DNA of 49,091 nucleotides, taken from NCBI RefSeq assembly GCF_004348725.1, contig NZ_SMKR01000034.1, positions 1 to 49,091 on the forward strand. Direction: 5' to 3'. A program made the translations under genes and the position numbers. Source of the stretch: Kribbella turkmenica. Lineage in GTDB: Bacteria; Actinomycetota; Actinomycetes; Propionibacteriales; Kribbellaceae. This document shows, one piece after another, positions 1-12,248 of this stretch. The notes beneath the pieces were generated by a model, which had not been told where the DNA came from, searched no databases, and worked only from the letters and a program-made list of their open reading frames with translations. The stretch's first letter is position 1, and each line of letters starts with the position of its first letter.

Positions 1-498
1 ACTCCGACCCCAGCACCCACCGCCCCAGCCGGCGCCGCCGCGACGACCGGCGCACCGAGCCTCACCGGCACGCCGGGCCCGGCCGACCGGGCCAGCGAGG
101 CCGGCCCGGCGACGGCCTCCGCCGCGACGCCGTTGGCGTCGGTCGCGGCGGCCACGGTCGCGGCTGCGACCGCGGACACCCCGGCGGCGCGGGTGGTCGC
201 GCGCGAGCACGCCGCCTACGCCGCGCACGATCTGGAGGCGTTCCTGGCGATGTACTCGCCGACCGCCCGGATCGAGCTGGCCGACGGCGGTGAGCTGAAG
301 GGCCGCCGGTTCCTCCGCGAGTACTACCGGCCACGCTTCGACGCCGGCCGGTGCAAGACCGAGGTCGTGCAGAAGCTGATGCTCGGCGAGTGGGTGGTCG
401 AGCACGTCTCGGCGTACGACACCGGCGAGCCGACCCCGATGATCGCCCTCTACCGCGTCACCGACGGACTGATCGCCGAAGTCCAGTTCCGTGTCTGA
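1..498 (+). CDS. SnoaL/NTF2-like domain protein, 5' end outside window
   Basis: The reading frame is open from the first base to the TGA at 496-498, so the start probably lies upstream; a TTG at 133 is the only in-window start that would give a compact protein. The first 55 or so residues are an Ala/Thr/Pro/Gly-rich low-complexity stretch. The rest reads like a SnoaL-type fold: a helix with REHAAYAAHDLEAFLAMYSP, then LADGGELKG, then a strand-rich end finishing IALYRVTDGLIAEVQFRV. Such folds serve as small cyclases, isomerases or binding proteins, and no substrate can be named. The stop overlaps the next start by 8 bases, so the two genes are probably cotranscribed. Confidence 0.55.
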   Translation, partial: TPTPAPTAPAGAAATTGAPSLTGTPGPADRASEAGPATASAATPLASVAAATVAAATADTPAARVVAREHAAYAAHDLEAFLAMYSPTARIELADGGELKGRRFLREYYRPRFDAGRCKTEVVQKLMLGEWVVEHVSAYDTGEPTPMIALYRVTDGLIAEVQFRV

Positions 499-1255
499 GC
501 TCGACCCCGTCGATCACCTGGCAGAGTTCGAGCGGACGGCCGCGGAGTTCGCGGCCGTCCTCGACCGGGCGGACCCGGCCGCGGCGGTGCCGGGCTGTCC
601 CGGCTGGACGCTCGCAGACCTGGCGCTGCACCTCGGTTCGGGGCAGCGCTGGGCCGCGGCGATCCTGCTGAGCGGCACTCGCCAGAAGGTCCCGGAGGTC
701 CTGCGTACGACGATCTCCTGGGCCGACTGGTATGCCGGCACGACCGCCGCGCTGGCGGCCGCGATCCGGGCCGTCGATCCGGACGAGCCGTGCTGGAACT
801 TCGCGCCGGTCGAGCAGCGCGCCGGATTCTGGTCACGCCGGCGCTTGCATGAGACGGTCATCCATCTCGTGGACGCCGTCCAGGCCGGCGCCGATGCGGA
901 CGGGCGGTCCGCCAGTGGTCTTACCGTCGTACCTCCACGGATCGCGGCCGACGGGGTGGACGAGGTGTTCGGGGTGTTCCTGGCCCGGATGCTCGCCCGC
1001 GGGTTCGCACCGGCGGTCACCCGGCAGATCGGCGTCCGGGCGACCGACACCGGCGACGAGTGGACCCTGACACCTGCGGCGGACGGCGGTCGGCCACGGG
1101 TCGAGCGGGGGAAGGCCGCGGGTGAGGCGGTCGTCTCGGGTACCGCGGCCGAGCTGGACCTGTGCCTCTGGAAACGCTTGCCGACCGGCGTCCTGACGGT
1201 TGCGGGCGACCCGGCGGTGGCAGCCGCTTTCCTGGCCGGAACGACCACTCCGTAA
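491..1255 (+). CDS. maleylpyruvate isomerase family mycothiol-dependent enzyme
   Basis: This 254-residue protein starts at a GTG overlapping the previous gene. The N-terminal half has the DinB-like MDMPI pattern of actinobacterial mycothiol-dependent enzymes: a helix around DHLAEFERTAAEFAAVLDRA, then the GCPGWTLADLALHLGS signature near residues 35-50, and RRRLHETVIHLVDAVQ near 116-131. The His residues in LALHLGS, the ETVIHLVD helix and nearby acids are the family's usual metal ligands. The C-terminal 100 residues resemble the SCP2-like domain that follows in this family. Members carry out mycothiol-linked isomerisation or detoxification; the substrate here is unknown. It precedes rpsL but is separated from it by a promoter. 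Confidence 0.75.
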   Translation: MSELDPVDHLAEFERTAAEFAAVLDRADPAAAVPGCPGWTLADLALHLGSGQRWAAAILLSGTRQKVPEVLRTTISWADWYAGTTAALAAAIRAVDPDEPCWNFAPVEQRAGFWSRRRLHETVIHLVDAVQAGADADGRSASGLTVVPPRIAADGVDEVFGVFLARMLARGFAPAVTRQIGVRATDTGDEWTLTPAADGGRPRVERGKAAGEAVVSGTAAELDLCLWKRLPTGVLTVAGDPAVAAAFLAGTTTP

Positions 1256-1306
1256 ACCCTGTAGACTGGGAACGCGGAAGGGCTTCGGTTCGGTCGGTTA
1301 CTCATT

Positions 1307-1335
1307 TTGACCGTGCATGAGGCAGCCGCTAGTCT
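1307..1335 (+). promoter_or_regulatory. rpsL operon promoter (-35/-10)
   Basis: TTGACC (1307-1312), a 17-base spacer and TAGTCT (1330-1335) make a near-consensus housekeeping sigma promoter. It lies about 200 bases upstream of the rpsL start, so the transcript would have a long leader that includes the 24-base element at 1461-1484. Confidence 0.75.
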
Positions 1336-1460
1336 TAACGATCGTGCCCGGGTCATCCTGGGCCGTCATGCGTGCCCCTCGGTCGTTCGGGTCTGCGCGC
1401 GTGGCACGGGACTCCTGCCGACAGTCTGGAAGATTACGGCTTCGGTACGCCCGTGCGCAC

Positions 1461-1484
1461 GCGACACACCCGACCGCGGGGGTC
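1461..1484 (+). promoter_or_regulatory. 24-base leader element shared with rpsJ (copy 1)
   Basis: This block begins GCGACACACCCGACCGC and is identical over 24 bases to 6123-6146 upstream of rpsJ. It can form a small hairpin in which CGACC pairs with GGTC across a GC-rich loop. It sits 50 bases before the rpsL start, inside the leader. Exact sharing by two ribosomal operon leaders suggests a common RNA-level or elongation-control function; this is inference. Confidence 0.6.
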
Positions 1485-1533
1485 AGGCGAGAAGCAGCAG
1501 AAGAAAGCCGGACGACAGAAAGAGACCTACGCG

Positions 1534-1908
1534 GTGCCCACCATTCAGCAGCTGGTCCGCAAGGGCCGCCAGGACAAGGTGTCCAAGAACAAGACGCCCG
1601 CCCTGAAGGGTTCCCCTCAGCGTCGCGGTGTGTGCACGCGCGTTTACACCACCACGCCGAAGAAGCCGAACTCGGCGCTTCGCAAGGTCGCGCGTGTCCG
1701 CCTGACCAGCGGCATCGAGGTCACCGCGTACATTCCCGGCGTCGGCCACAACCTGCAGGAGCACTCGATCGTGCTCGTGCGTGGCGGTCGTGTGAAGGAC
1801 CTCCCGGGTGTCCGGTACAAGATCATCCGCGGTTCGCTCGACACCCAGGGTGTGAAGAACCGCAAGCAGGCCCGCAGCCGCTACGGCGCGAAGAAGGAGA
1901 AGAGCTAA
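1534..1908 (+). CDS. rpsL: 30S ribosomal protein S12
   Basis: S12 is a decoding-centre protein of the small subunit. The GTG at 1534 gives the family's 124 residues and the standard beginning (V/M)[11 protein letters not shown]; the frame is open further upstream, but that part has no S12 homology. The loops [13 protein letters not shown] and [12 protein letters not shown] carry Lys43 and Lys88, the residues found in streptomycin-sensitive ribosomes, so no classical resistance substitution is present. The stop overlaps the rpsG start by one base (TAATG), so rpsL and rpsG are translationally coupled. Confidence 0.98.
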   Translation: MPTIQQLVRKGRQDKVSKNKTPALKGSPQRRGVCTRVYTTTPKKPNSALRKVARVRLTSGIEVTAYIPGVGHNLQEHSIVLVRGGRVKDLPGVRYKIIRGSLDTQGVKNRKQARSRYGAKKEKS

Positions 1909-2378
1909 TGCCGCGCAAGGGCCCGGCCCCGAAGCGCCCGGTCATCATCGACCCGGTCTACAGTTCGCCGCTCGTCACCCAGTTGATCTCCAAGATCCTG
2001 GTGGACGGCAAGAAGCAGATCGCGCAGAGCATCGTCTACACCGCGCTCGAGGGCACCCGCACGAAGACCGGCACCGACCCGGTGATCACGCTGAAGCGTG
2101 CGCTGGACAACGTGAAGCCGAGCATCGAGGTGAAGAGCCGCCGCGTCGGTGGTGCCACCTACCAGGTGCCGATCGAGGTCAAGCCGGGCCGGTCCACCAC
2201 GCTGGCGCTGCGCTGGCTGACGACGTACTCCCGCGCCCGTCGCGAGAAGACCATGTCCGAGCGCCTGATGAACGAGATCCTGGACGCGTCGAACGGTCTG
2301 GGTGCCTCGGTCAAGCGCCGCGAGGACACGCACAAGATGGCCGAAGCCAACAAGGCTTTCGCCCACTACCGCTGGTGA
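1908..2378 (+). CDS. rpsG: 30S ribosomal protein S7
   Basis: S7 nucleates assembly of the 30S head and contacts E-site tRNA. The 156 residues start [11 protein letters not shown] and contain the expected helices ([20 protein letters not shown], then [19 protein letters not shown]). The length is normal for the family. It overlaps rpsL by one base and is followed, after a hairpin at 2382-2400, by fusA, the classical str operon order. Confidence 0.98.
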   Translation: MPRKGPAPKRPVIIDPVYSSPLVTQLISKILVDGKKQIAQSIVYTALEGTRTKTGTDPVITLKRALDNVKPSIEVKSRRVGGATYQVPIEVKPGRSTTLALRWLTTYSRARREKTMSERLMNEILDASNGLGASVKRREDTHKMAEANKAFAHYRW

Positions 2379-2381
2379 ACC

Positions 2382-2400
2382 GGGGTCCGCTCCGGACCCC
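2382..2400 (+). terminator. rpsG-fusA intergenic hairpin (attenuator-like)
   Basis: GGGGTCCG (2382-2389) pairs perfectly with CGGACCCC (2393-2400) around a three-base loop, four bases after the rpsG stop. There is no T-run. It may partly terminate transcription or protect the 3' end of the rpsL-rpsG message rather than block fusA completely. Confidence 0.5.
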
Positions 2401-2449
2401 AGCGCTCACCCCTTTGACGCAGTACAGAATCGAGAGGTAGACCACCGAG

Positions 2450-4561
<2,112 letters not shown>

Positions 4562-4623
4562 TCTCTCGCTCCTGACCACCACACCCCAAGCGCGTCGGCG
4601 TACGGCGTAGTCAACATTTATCT

Positions 4624-4630
4624 AGGAGGG
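4624..4630 (+). promoter_or_regulatory. strong Shine-Dalgarno of tuf
   Basis: AGGAGGG ends five bases before the GTG start of tuf. It is among the strongest ribosome binding sites in the window, fitting the very high expression expected for EF-Tu, and it fixes the GTG at 4636 as the start. Confidence 0.8.
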
Positions 4631-4635
4631 CCCCA

Positions 4636-5829
<1,194 letters not shown>

Positions 5830-5835
5830 TCTCAC

Positions 5836-5876
5836 GAGGTCCGCGTGGGCTCGCCCGCTGAGCCCCCGCGGACCTC
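5836..5876 (+). terminator. terminator after tuf
   Basis: A 17-base arm (5836-5852, GAGGTCCGCGTGGGCTC) pairs with 5860-5876 with one mismatch around a seven-base loop, starting seven bases after the tuf stop. There is no long T-run, as is common for actinobacterial intrinsic terminators. It separates the str operon from the S10 operon. Confidence 0.8.
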
Positions 5877-5933
5877 TGCTTTGCGCCCGATCCGGCGCTC
5901 AGGTGGGCCGGATCAGGCATGAAGCCACCCCGA

Positions 5934-5964
5934 TTGGCGTTCCGGCGCCGATCTGGGGCACAAT
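5934..5964 (+). promoter_or_regulatory. possible rpsJ (S10 operon) promoter
   Basis: TTGGCG (5934-5939) and CACAAT (5959-5964) are separated by 19 bases, which is longer than ideal. The CACAATATTC stretch is the most AT-rich patch in the region, so a -10 near here is plausible. The assignment is tentative. Confidence 0.35.
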
Positions 5965-6122
5965 ATTCAGGTTGCTCAGGCGAGGCCGCCGGGGCGCGCC
6001 CCCCGACCACCAGGTCGGGCTGGTGCGCCGGACCGGAGACCATGCCGAGGTTCCGGTCCGAGACCGGGCCCCGATCACCATTCCAGGTCGATGAAGCGGT
6101 GAGTCGCGCGCGTTCCGCGTCC

Positions 6123-6146
6123 GCGACACACCCGACCGCGGGGGTC
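6123..6146 (+). promoter_or_regulatory. 24-base leader element shared with rpsL (copy 2)
   Basis: Identical over 24 bases to 1461-1484. In this copy the following bases extend the hairpin: CCGACC (6132-6137 region) can pair with GGTCGG just downstream. It lies 45 bases before the rpsJ start, a similar distance to that of the rpsL copy, and the flanking sequences do not match, so the element itself appears to be under selection. Confidence 0.6.
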
Positions 6147-6190
6147 GGAGCAACACAGACGTTGACGATAGAGAAGGACGAAGCGAAGCG

Positions 6191-6499
6191 ATGGCGGGAC
6201 AGAAGATCCGCATCCGGCTGAAGGCCTACGACCACGAGGTCATCGACAGCTCGGCGCGCAAGATTGTCGACACGGTGACGCGTACTGGTGCGAAGGTTGC
6301 TGGCCCGGTGCCGTTGCCGACGGAAAAGAACGTGTTCTGCGTCATCCGCTCGCCGCACAAGTACAAGGACAGCCGCGAGCACTTCGAGATGCGCACCCAC
6401 AAGCGGCTCATCGACATCATCGACCCCACGCCGAAGACCGTCGACTCGCTGATGCGGCTCGACCTGCCGGCCGGTGTCGACATCGAGATCAAGCTCTGA
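6191..6499 (+). CDS. rpsJ: 30S ribosomal protein S10
   Basis: S10 (NusE) is a 30S head protein and also a partner of NusB/NusG in antitermination. The 102 residues begin [19 protein letters not shown] and include [19 protein letters not shown], the loop typical of S10. Length is normal. A ribosome binding site (GAGAAGGA) precedes the ATG. It heads the long S10-spc gene string, with rplC 16 bases downstream. Confidence 0.98.
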   Translation: MAGQKIRIRLKAYDHEVIDSSARKIVDTVTRTGAKVAGPVPLPTEKNVFCVIRSPHKYKDSREHFEMRTHKRLIDIIDPTPKTVDSLMRLDLPAGVDIEIKL

Positions 6500-6515
6500 G
6501 GGACGCGAACAACCA

Positions 6516-7172
6516 ATGAGCAAGCAGAAGAACACGCGCGGTCTGCTGGGCACCAAGCTCGGCATGACCCAGACCTGGGACGAGAACAACCGAGTCGTCC
6601 CCGTGACCGTGATCCAGGCCGGCCCGTGCGTCGTGACCGAGGTTCGGACCTCGGACAGCCACGGGTACGACGGCGTCCAGATCGCCTTCGGCGACATCGA
6701 CCCGCGGAAGGTGACCAGCCCGATGCGCGGTCACTTCGACAAGGCCGGCGTGACGCCGCGGCGCCACCTGCTGGAGCTGCGCACCGCCGACGCGAGCGAG
6801 TACACGCTGGGCCAGGAGATCAAGGCCGAGGCGTTCGCCGCCGGCGAGCTGGTCGACGTTTCCGCCACCAGCAAGGGCAAGGGCTTCGCCGGTGTGATGA
6901 AGCGGCACGGCTTCCACGGCCTGCGCGCCACCCACGGTGTGCACAAGAAGCACCGCTCGCCGGGTTCCATCGGCGGCTGCGCCACCCCCGGCCGGGTCTT
7001 CAAGGGCCTGCGGATGGCGGGCCGGATGGGCGCCGAGCAGGTCACCACGCAGAACGTGTCGGTCCACGCGATCGACGCCGACCGCGGCCTGATCCTGCTC
7101 AAGGGCGCGGTTCCCGGTCCGAAGGGCGGCCTCGTGCTGATCCGCAACGCCGCGAAGGGAGCAGCCAAGTGA
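6516..7172 (+). CDS. rplC: 50S ribosomal protein L3
   Basis: L3 is an early assembly protein whose loop reaches toward the peptidyl transferase centre. The ATG at 6516 gives 218 residues beginning [19 protein letters not shown]; an earlier in-frame start inside rpsJ would add unrelated residues. The long loop with [14 protein letters not shown] and [15 protein letters not shown] is present. It overlaps rplD by four bases (GTGA). Confidence 0.98.
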   Translation: MSKQKNTRGLLGTKLGMTQTWDENNRVVPVTVIQAGPCVVTEVRTSDSHGYDGVQIAFGDIDPRKVTSPMRGHFDKAGVTPRRHLLELRTADASEYTLGQEIKAEAFAAGELVDVSATSKGKGFAGVMKRHGFHGLRATHGVHKKHRSPGSIGGCATPGRVFKGLRMAGRMGAEQVTTQNVSVHAIDADRGLILLKGAVPGPKGGLVLIRNAAKGAAK

Positions 7173-7873
7173 GCCCCGCATCGAACACCGTCGACGTCGT
7201 CGTCGTGAAGGGCGACAAGGTCAGCAAGAAGGGCTCCGCCGAGCTTCCGGCCGAGCTGTTCGACGTCCAGGTCAACATTCCGCTGATCCACCAGGTCGTG
7301 GTGGCCCAGCTGGCCGCGGCCCGGCAGGGCACGCACAAGACCAAGACCCGGGGCGAGGTCCGCGGTGGCGGCGCCAAGCCGTACCGGCAGAAGGGCACCG
7401 GTCGCGCCCGGCAGGGTTCGACCCGCGCGCCGCAGTTCGCCGGCGGTGGCGTGGTCCACGGCCCGGTGCCGCGCGACTACAGCCAGCGGACCCCGAAGAA
7501 GATGATCGCCGCCGCGCTCCGCGGTGCGCTCTCGGACCGGGCCCGCGACGGCCAGGTGCACGTCGTCGAAAAGTTCATCGACGGGGACACCCCGTCCACC
7601 AAGACCGCAATGAAGGTGCTGACCGAGGTCACCGACCCGGGCAAGGCGCTGGTCGTGGTCGAGCGTGCCGACGAGCTCACCTGGCTGAGCCTGCGCAACG
7701 TGCAGCACGTGCACCTGATCGCGGCCGACCAGCTGAACGCGTACGACGTGCTGGTCAGCGACGCGGTCGTGTTCACCAAGGGTGCGCTCGACGCGTTCGT
7801 CGCCGGTGCCCCGAAGGGCAAGTCCGTGAAGGCTGTCGCGACGTCGACCGAAGCCGAGGAGGTAGAAGCGTGA
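7169..7873 (+). CDS. rplD: 50S ribosomal protein L4
   Basis: L4 lines the exit tunnel. The GTG at 7169 overlaps the rplC stop and gives 234 residues. The tunnel loop is visible as [20 protein letters not shown] followed by [13 protein letters not shown]. The C-terminal 15 or so residues ([14 protein letters not shown]) are a short acidic tail beyond the core. The gene overlaps rplW by four bases, so these large-subunit genes are translationally coupled. Confidence 0.97.
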   Translation: MSPASNTVDVVVVKGDKVSKKGSAELPAELFDVQVNIPLIHQVVVAQLAAARQGTHKTKTRGEVRGGGAKPYRQKGTGRARQGSTRAPQFAGGGVVHGPVPRDYSQRTPKKMIAAALRGALSDRARDGQVHVVEKFIDGDTPSTKTAMKVLTEVTDPGKALVVVERADELTWLSLRNVQHVHLIAADQLNAYDVLVSDAVVFTKGALDAFVAGAPKGKSVKAVATSTEAEEVEA

Positions 7874-8175
7874 GCCACGGAGTCAACAAGGACCCGCGGG
7901 ACGTGCTGCTGCGGCCGGTCGTGAGCGAGAAGAGCTACGGCCTGCTGGATGAGCAGAAGTACACGTTCGAGGTCGACCCGAACGCCAACAAGACCGAGAT
8001 CAAGCTCGCGGTCGAGAAGGTCTTCAAGGTCAAGGTCAGCGACGTGAACACCATCAACCGCAAGGGCAAGCGCCGCCGGACCCGGTCCGGCTGGGGCAAG
8101 CGCCCGGACACCAAGCGGGCGATCGTGACCCTCAAGGGTGACGACCGCATCGACATCTTCGGAGGCCAGTCGTAA
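7870..8175 (+). CDS. rplW: 50S ribosomal protein L23
   Basis: L23 sits at the tunnel exit and is the docking site for trigger factor and SRP. The 101 residues start at a GTG in a GTGA overlap with rplD and include [19 protein letters not shown], then [20 protein letters not shown] and the [19 protein letters not shown] loop. Length is normal. It overlaps the rplB start by one base (TAATG). Confidence 0.97.
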   Translation: MSHGVNKDPRDVLLRPVVSEKSYGLLDEQKYTFEVDPNANKTEIKLAVEKVFKVKVSDVNTINRKGKRRRTRSGWGKRPDTKRAIVTLKGDDRIDIFGGQS

Positions 8176-9008
8176 TGGGTATCCGCAAATACAAGCCGAC
8201 GACGCCGGGCCGCCGTGGCTCGAGCGTGGCCGACTTCGTCGAGCTCACCCGTTCGACCCCGGAGAAGTCGCTGCTGCGTCCGCTCCCGAAGAAGGGCGGC
8301 CGGAACAACTCCGGCAAGATCACCACCCGCCACCAGGGCGGCGGTCACAAGCGGGCCTACCGGCTGATCGACTTCAAGCGGTACGACAAGGACGGCGTCC
8401 CGGCGAAGGTTGCCGAGATCGAGTACGACCCGAACCGCACCGCGCGGATCGCGCTGCTGCACTACGTCGACGGCGAGAAGCGTTACATCCTCGCCCCGGC
8501 GAACCTGAAGCAGGGCACGATCGTCGAGAACGGCCCGGCCGCCGACATCAAGGTGGGCAACAACCTGCCGCTGCGCAACATCCCGGTCGGCTCCACGGTG
8601 CACGCCGTCGAGCTGCGCCCGGGCGGCGGCGCCAAGATGGGCCGCTCGGCCGGTGCCAGCATCCAGCTGGTCGCGAAGGAAGGCCGGATGGCCACCCTGC
8701 GGATGCCGTCCGGCGAGGTCCGGATGGTCGACGTCCGCTGCCGCGCCACCCTCGGTGAGGTCGGCAACGGCGAACAGTCGAACATCAACTGGGGCAAGGC
8801 CGGCCGGATGCGCTGGAAGGGTAAGCGCCCGACCGTCCGCGGTGTCGCGATGAACCCGGTCGACCACCCGCACGGTGGTGGTGAGGGCAAGACCTCGGGT
8901 GGTCGCCACCCGGTGTCCCCGTGGGGCAAGCCCGAAGGGCGTACCCGCACCCGTAAGGAAAGCGACCGCATGATCGTCCGGCGCCGCAAGGCCGGCAAGA
9001 AGCGCTGA
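8175..9008 (+). CDS. rplB: 50S ribosomal protein L2
   Basis: L2 is needed for subunit association and peptidyl transferase activity. The 277 residues begin [17 protein letters not shown] and contain the conserved [20 protein letters not shown] segment, whose histidine (HPHGGG) lies near the catalytic centre. Length is normal. Coupled to rplW by a one-base overlap; rpsS follows after 15 bases with GGGAGCC as a weak ribosome binding site. Confidence 0.98.
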   Translation: MGIRKYKPTTPGRRGSSVADFVELTRSTPEKSLLRPLPKKGGRNNSGKITTRHQGGGHKRAYRLIDFKRYDKDGVPAKVAEIEYDPNRTARIALLHYVDGEKRYILAPANLKQGTIVENGPAADIKVGNNLPLRNIPVGSTVHAVELRPGGGAKMGRSAGASIQLVAKEGRMATLRMPSGEVRMVDVRCRATLGEVGNGEQSNINWGKAGRMRWKGKRPTVRGVAMNPVDHPHGGGEGKTSGGRHPVSPWGKPEGRTRTRKESDRMIVRRRKAGKKR

Positions 9009-9023
9009 TAGGGAGCCGGCCAG

Positions 9024-9305
9024 ATGCCACGCAGCTTGAAGAAGGGCCCGTTCGTCGACCACCACCTGATGAAGAAGGTGGAGGTGCAGAACGAGAAGGG
9101 CACCAAGAACGTCATCAAGACCTGGTCCCGCCGATCGATGATCGTGCCGGACATGATCGGTCACACGCTGGCGGTGCACGACGGCCGCAAGCACGTGCCC
9201 GTGTTCGTGACGGACGCGATGGTCGGGCACAAGCTCGGCGAGTTCGCCCCGACCCGGACGTTCAAGGGTCACGAGAAGGACGACCGGAAGTCACGGCGTC
9301 GCTGA
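9024..9305 (+). CDS. rpsS: 30S ribosomal protein S19
   Basis: S19 binds the 30S head with S13. The 93 residues begin [20 protein letters not shown] and carry the conserved [22 protein letters not shown] and [16 protein letters not shown] segments. Length is normal for the family. It lies between rplB and rplV as in nearly all bacteria. Confidence 0.98.
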   Translation: MPRSLKKGPFVDHHLMKKVEVQNEKGTKNVIKTWSRRSMIVPDMIGHTLAVHDGRKHVPVFVTDAMVGHKLGEFAPTRTFKGHEKDDRKSRRR

Positions 9306-9355
9306 CCTGTGGTCAGTGACGAAGCGAAAGCAACCTACGGAGAGATTCGAACATC

Positions 9356-9934
9356 ATGAGCGTTCAAGAGCGTAGGGCGGTCAGCGCCCGTCGCGAGAGC
9401 CTGCTGGGCGACGAGCCCGGGGCCTTCGCGGTCGCGCGCTTCGTCCGCGTGACGCCGATGAAGGCGCGCCGCGTGGGCGACCTGGTGCGCGGTCTGGGCG
9501 TCGACGACGCACTCGCCACTCTGAAGTTCGCCCCGCAGGCCGCTGCCGCGACCGTGTACAAGGTCGTCGACAGCGCCGCGGCGAACGCCGAGGGCACCGA
9601 GCACCTGAGCCGGGCCGACCTGGTCGTGACCAAGGTCCTGGTGGACGAGGGCCCGACGCTGAAGCGTCACCGCCCGCGTGCCCAGGGCCGGGCCACCCGG
9701 ATCGACAAGCGGACCAGCCACATCACCGTCGTGGTCACGCCGCGGGTCGAGGAGGAGCCGGTCGAGAAGGCTCCCGCCAAGAAGTCTGCCAAGAAGGCCG
9801 ACACCGCGGCGAAGAAGGCCCCGGCCAAGAAGGCGGCGGCTGACAAGGCCGAGGCCGCCGACAAGCCGGCCAAGAAGGCGACCGCCAAGAAGTCGGCCGC
9901 CAAGAAGGCCACCGCTGAGAAGAAGGAGTCCTGA
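9356..9934 (+). CDS. rplV: 50S ribosomal protein L22 with basic C-terminal tail
   Basis: L22 lines the exit tunnel with its beta-hairpin. The L22 core spans about residues 23-130 ([20 protein letters not shown] through [12 protein letters not shown]). At 192 residues the protein is about 70 longer than a typical L22: there is a 22-residue N-terminal leader, and residues 136-192 are a low-complexity tail of [12 protein letters not shown] repeats resembling histone H1-like sequence. Such tails occur in actinobacterial ribosomal proteins; the function is unknown. rpsC starts two bases after the stop. Confidence 0.96.
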   Translation: MSVQERRAVSARRESLLGDEPGAFAVARFVRVTPMKARRVGDLVRGLGVDDALATLKFAPQAAAATVYKVVDSAAANAEGTEHLSRADLVVTKVLVDEGPTLKRHRPRAQGRATRIDKRTSHITVVVTPRVEEEPVEKAPAKKSAKKADTAAKKAPAKKAAADKAEAADKPAKKATAKKSAAKKATAEKKES

Positions 9935-9936
9935 CT

Positions 9937-10773
9937 GTGGGACAGAAGGTAAACCCGCACGGGTTCCGTCTCGGCATCAGCACCGACCACAAGAGCCGCT
10001 GGTACGCCGACAAGCTGTACAAGGACTACGTGGGCGAGGACGTCAAGATCCGCCGCCTGCTGAGCAAGGGCATGGAGCGCGCCGGCATCTCCCGCGTGGA
10101 GATCGAGCGCACCCGTGACCGGGTCCGGGTCGACATCCACACCGCCCGTCCGGGCATCGTCATCGGCCGCCGTGGCGCCGAGGCGGACCGGATCCGAGGC
10201 AGCCTGGAGGAGCTCACCGGCAAGCAGGTGCAGCTGAACATCCTCGAGGTGAAGAACTCCGAGGTCGACGCCCAGCTGGTCGCGCAGGGCGTGGCCGAGC
10301 AGCTGTCCGGCCGCGTGGCGTTCCGCCGCGCGATGCGCAAGGCGATGCAGACCACCATGCGTGGCGGCGCCCTGGGCATCCGGATCCAGTGCTCGGGCCG
10401 GCTCGGTGGCGCGGAGATGTCGCGGTCGGAGTTCTACCGTGAGGGCCGGGTGCCGCTGCACACGCTCCGCGCGGACATCGACTACGGCTTCTACGAGGCC
10501 CGGACGACCTTCGGCCGGATCGGCGTGAAGGTCTGGATCTACAAGGGCGACGTCGCCGGCTCCCGCGCCGAGCGCGAGGCGCAGGCCGCCGCCCGGGCTG
10601 CCACCCAGCAGCGCCGGCCGGCCCGTCGCGACGACCGCGGTGGCCGTGGCGGCGACCGTGGTGGCCGCGGTGGCGACCGCCGCGACGACCGTCGGGGACA
10701 GCGCGACGAGGCCCCCCGGGCCGAGGCGCCGGCTGCCGACAAGCCCGCCGAGACGACCGGAACGGAGAGCTGA
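9937..10773 (+). CDS. rpsC: 30S ribosomal protein S3 with RGG-rich tail
   Basis: S3 forms part of the mRNA entry channel. The 278 residues start at GTG with [14 protein letters not shown]; the KH type-2 motif is at about 68-85 ([20 protein letters not shown]), followed by the S3 C-terminal domain to about residue 210. Residues 213-278 are an extension rich in Arg, Gly, Asp and Ala, including repeated RGG/DRGG units that resemble eukaryotic RNA-binding RGG boxes. rplP starts three bases after the stop. Confidence 0.97.
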   Translation: MGQKVNPHGFRLGISTDHKSRWYADKLYKDYVGEDVKIRRLLSKGMERAGISRVEIERTRDRVRVDIHTARPGIVIGRRGAEADRIRGSLEELTGKQVQLNILEVKNSEVDAQLVAQGVAEQLSGRVAFRRAMRKAMQTTMRGGALGIRIQCSGRLGGAEMSRSEFYREGRVPLHTLRADIDYGFYEARTTFGRIGVKVWIYKGDVAGSRAEREAQAAARAATQQRRPARRDDRGGRGGDRGGRGGDRRDDRRGQRDEAPRAEAPAADKPAETTGTES

Positions 10774-10776
10774 CCG

Positions 10777-11196
10777 ATGCTCATCCCCCGCAAGGTCAAG
10801 CACCGCAAGCAGCACCACCCGAAGCGCTCCGGCGCTGCCAAGGGCGGTACCACGCTGGCCTTCGGTGACTTCGGCATCCAGGCGCTGGAGAGCCACTACG
10901 TCACCAACCGGCAGATCGAGTCCGCGCGTATCGCGATGACCCGGCACATCAAGCGTGGCGGAAAGGTGTGGATCAACATCTACCCCGACCGCCCGCTGAC
11001 CAAGAAGCCGGCCGAGACCCGGATGGGTTCCGGCAAGGGTTCGCCGGAGTGGTGGATCGCCAACGTCAAGGCCGGTCGCGTGATGTTCGAGCTGTCCGGC
11101 GTACCGGAGGACATCGCTCGCGAGGCCATGCGCCGCGCGATCCACAAGTTGCCGATGAAGTGCCGCTTCATCACCCGAGAGGCAGGTGAGAACTGA
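10777..11196 (+). CDS. rplP: 50S ribosomal protein L16
   Basis: L16 is a late-assembly protein that organises the A-site region. The 139 residues begin [15 protein letters not shown] and include the [23 protein letters not shown] segment and a normal C-terminus. It overlaps the rpmC start by one base (TGATG). Confidence 0.98.
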   Translation: MLIPRKVKHRKQHHPKRSGAAKGGTTLAFGDFGIQALESHYVTNRQIESARIAMTRHIKRGGKVWINIYPDRPLTKKPAETRMGSGKGSPEWWIANVKAGRVMFELSGVPEDIAREAMRRAIHKLPMKCRFITREAGEN

Positions 11197-11492
11197 TGGC
11201 TATCCTGACCGCCGCCGAGCTGCGGAACCTGGGCCGGGACGAGCTGCTGAGCAAGCTCGGCGAAGCCAAGGAGGAGCTGTTCAACCTCCGGTTCCAGGCT
11301 GCCACGGGTCAGCTGGAGTCCCACGGCCGGCTGCGCGCCGTTCGCAAGGACATCGCCCGCATCTACACGGTGCTGACCGAGCGCGCGCTCGGCATCACCG
11401 AGGAGGTCGACGCACCGGCCGCCGAGGCTGACGCCGAGGCCGAGGCCGAAGAGACCGCGGACGACAGCGAGAAGGCCGGGAGCAAGGCATGA
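11196..11492 (+). CDS. rpmC: 50S ribosomal protein L29 with acidic tail
   Basis: L29 forms a helical hairpin near the tunnel exit. The core is residues 1-66 ([21 protein letters not shown], then [17 protein letters not shown]). The protein has 98 residues, about 30 more than usual; the extra C-terminal part is strongly acidic ([21 protein letters not shown]). The acidic tail contrasts with the basic tails of L22 and S3 nearby. It overlaps rpsQ by four bases (ATGA). Confidence 0.96.
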   Translation: MAILTAAELRNLGRDELLSKLGEAKEELFNLRFQAATGQLESHGRLRAVRKDIARIYTVLTERALGITEEVDAPAAEADAEAEAEETADDSEKAGSKA

Positions 11493-11785
11493 CCGAGAAC
11501 GCGAAGGACGAGACCGTGAGCACGACCACCGAGGCGCGAGGCCGCCGGAAGACCCGTGAGGGCCTGGTGCTGAGCGACAAGATGGACAAGACCGTCGTGG
11601 TCGAGGTCGAGGACCGGGTGAAGCACGCCCTGTACGGCAAGGTCATCCGTCGCACCAGCAAGCTCAAGGCGCACGACGAGCAGAACGCCGCCGGGATCGG
11701 CGACCGCGTCCTCCTGATGGAGACCCGGCCGCTGTCGGCGACCAAGCGCTGGCGCGTCGTGGAGATCCTCGAGAAGGCCAAGTAG
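11489..11785 (+). CDS. rpsQ: 30S ribosomal protein S17
   Basis: S17 is a primary 16S rRNA-binding protein with an OB fold. The first 20 residues ([20 protein letters not shown]) precede the core [20 protein letters not shown], which continues to the usual [13 protein letters not shown] end. The total of 98 residues is slightly long because of the leader. A 93-base gap to rplN follows, which includes the small inverted repeat CCGGTC-TT-GACCGG just after the stop. Confidence 0.97.
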   Translation: MTENAKDETVSTTTEARGRRKTREGLVLSDKMDKTVVVEVEDRVKHALYGKVIRRTSKLKAHDEQNAAGIGDRVLLMETRPLSATKRWRVVEILEKAK

Positions 11786-11878
11786 TAGTTCCCGGTCTTG
11801 ACCGGCAACCAATCGAAATCATTCGTTCCGCAAGGCTCACGTGAGTGAGAACCAGCGAGACAACCAGGAGATCAACAG

Positions 11879-12247
11879 ATGATCCAGCAGGAGTCGCGAC
11901 TGAAGGTCGCCGACAACACGGGTGCCAAGGAGATCCTTTGCATCCGCGTGCTCGGTGGCTCCGGTCGGCGCTACGCCGGTGTCGGTGACACGATCGTCGC
12001 CACCGTCAAGGACGCGATCCCGGGCGGTGGTGTGAAGAAGGGTGACGTCGTCAAGGCGGTCGTCGTGCGGACCGTGAAGGAGCGCCGGCGTCCGGACGGC
12101 TCCTACATCCGGTTCGACGAGAACGCCGCGGTGATCCTGAAGGCCGACGGCGAGCCGCGCGGTACCCGTATCTTCGGGCCGGTCGGCCGGGAGCTGCGCG
12201 AGAAGCGCTTCATGAAGATCATCTCGCTCGCTCCGGAGGTGCTCTGA
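11879..12247 (+). CDS. rplN: 50S ribosomal protein L14
   Basis: L14 binds 23S rRNA and is the docking site of the silencing factor RsfS. The 122 residues begin [19 protein letters not shown] and include the [18 protein letters not shown] segment. Length matches the family exactly. The preceding 93-base gap has no visible ORF; rplX starts one base after the stop. Confidence 0.98.
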   Translation: MIQQESRLKVADNTGAKEILCIRVLGGSGRRYAGVGDTIVATVKDAIPGGGVKKGDVVKAVVVRTVKERRRPDGSYIRFDENAAVILKADGEPRGTRIFGPVGRELREKRFMKIISLAPEVL

Positions 12248-12248
12248 G

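Larger units (their letters stand above)
5877..6190 (+). other. S10 operon leader region, no protein gene
   Basis: This 314-base stretch between the tuf terminator and rpsJ has no convincing ORF. It contains a possible promoter (5934-5964), a GC-rich middle, the shared leader element at 6123-6146 and the rpsJ ribosome binding site (GAGAAGGA near 6171-6178). It is best read as a long untranslated leader of the S10-spc transcript. Confidence 0.6.

Noticed and set aside
1317..2378. Long rpsG frame beginning at 1317
   Set aside because: The first 197 codons are out of frame with rpsL and lack homology; S7 starts at 1908.
6474..6515. Earlier start for rplC inside rpsJ
   Set aside because: It adds unrelated residues; the ATG at 6516 gives the standard L3 N-terminus.
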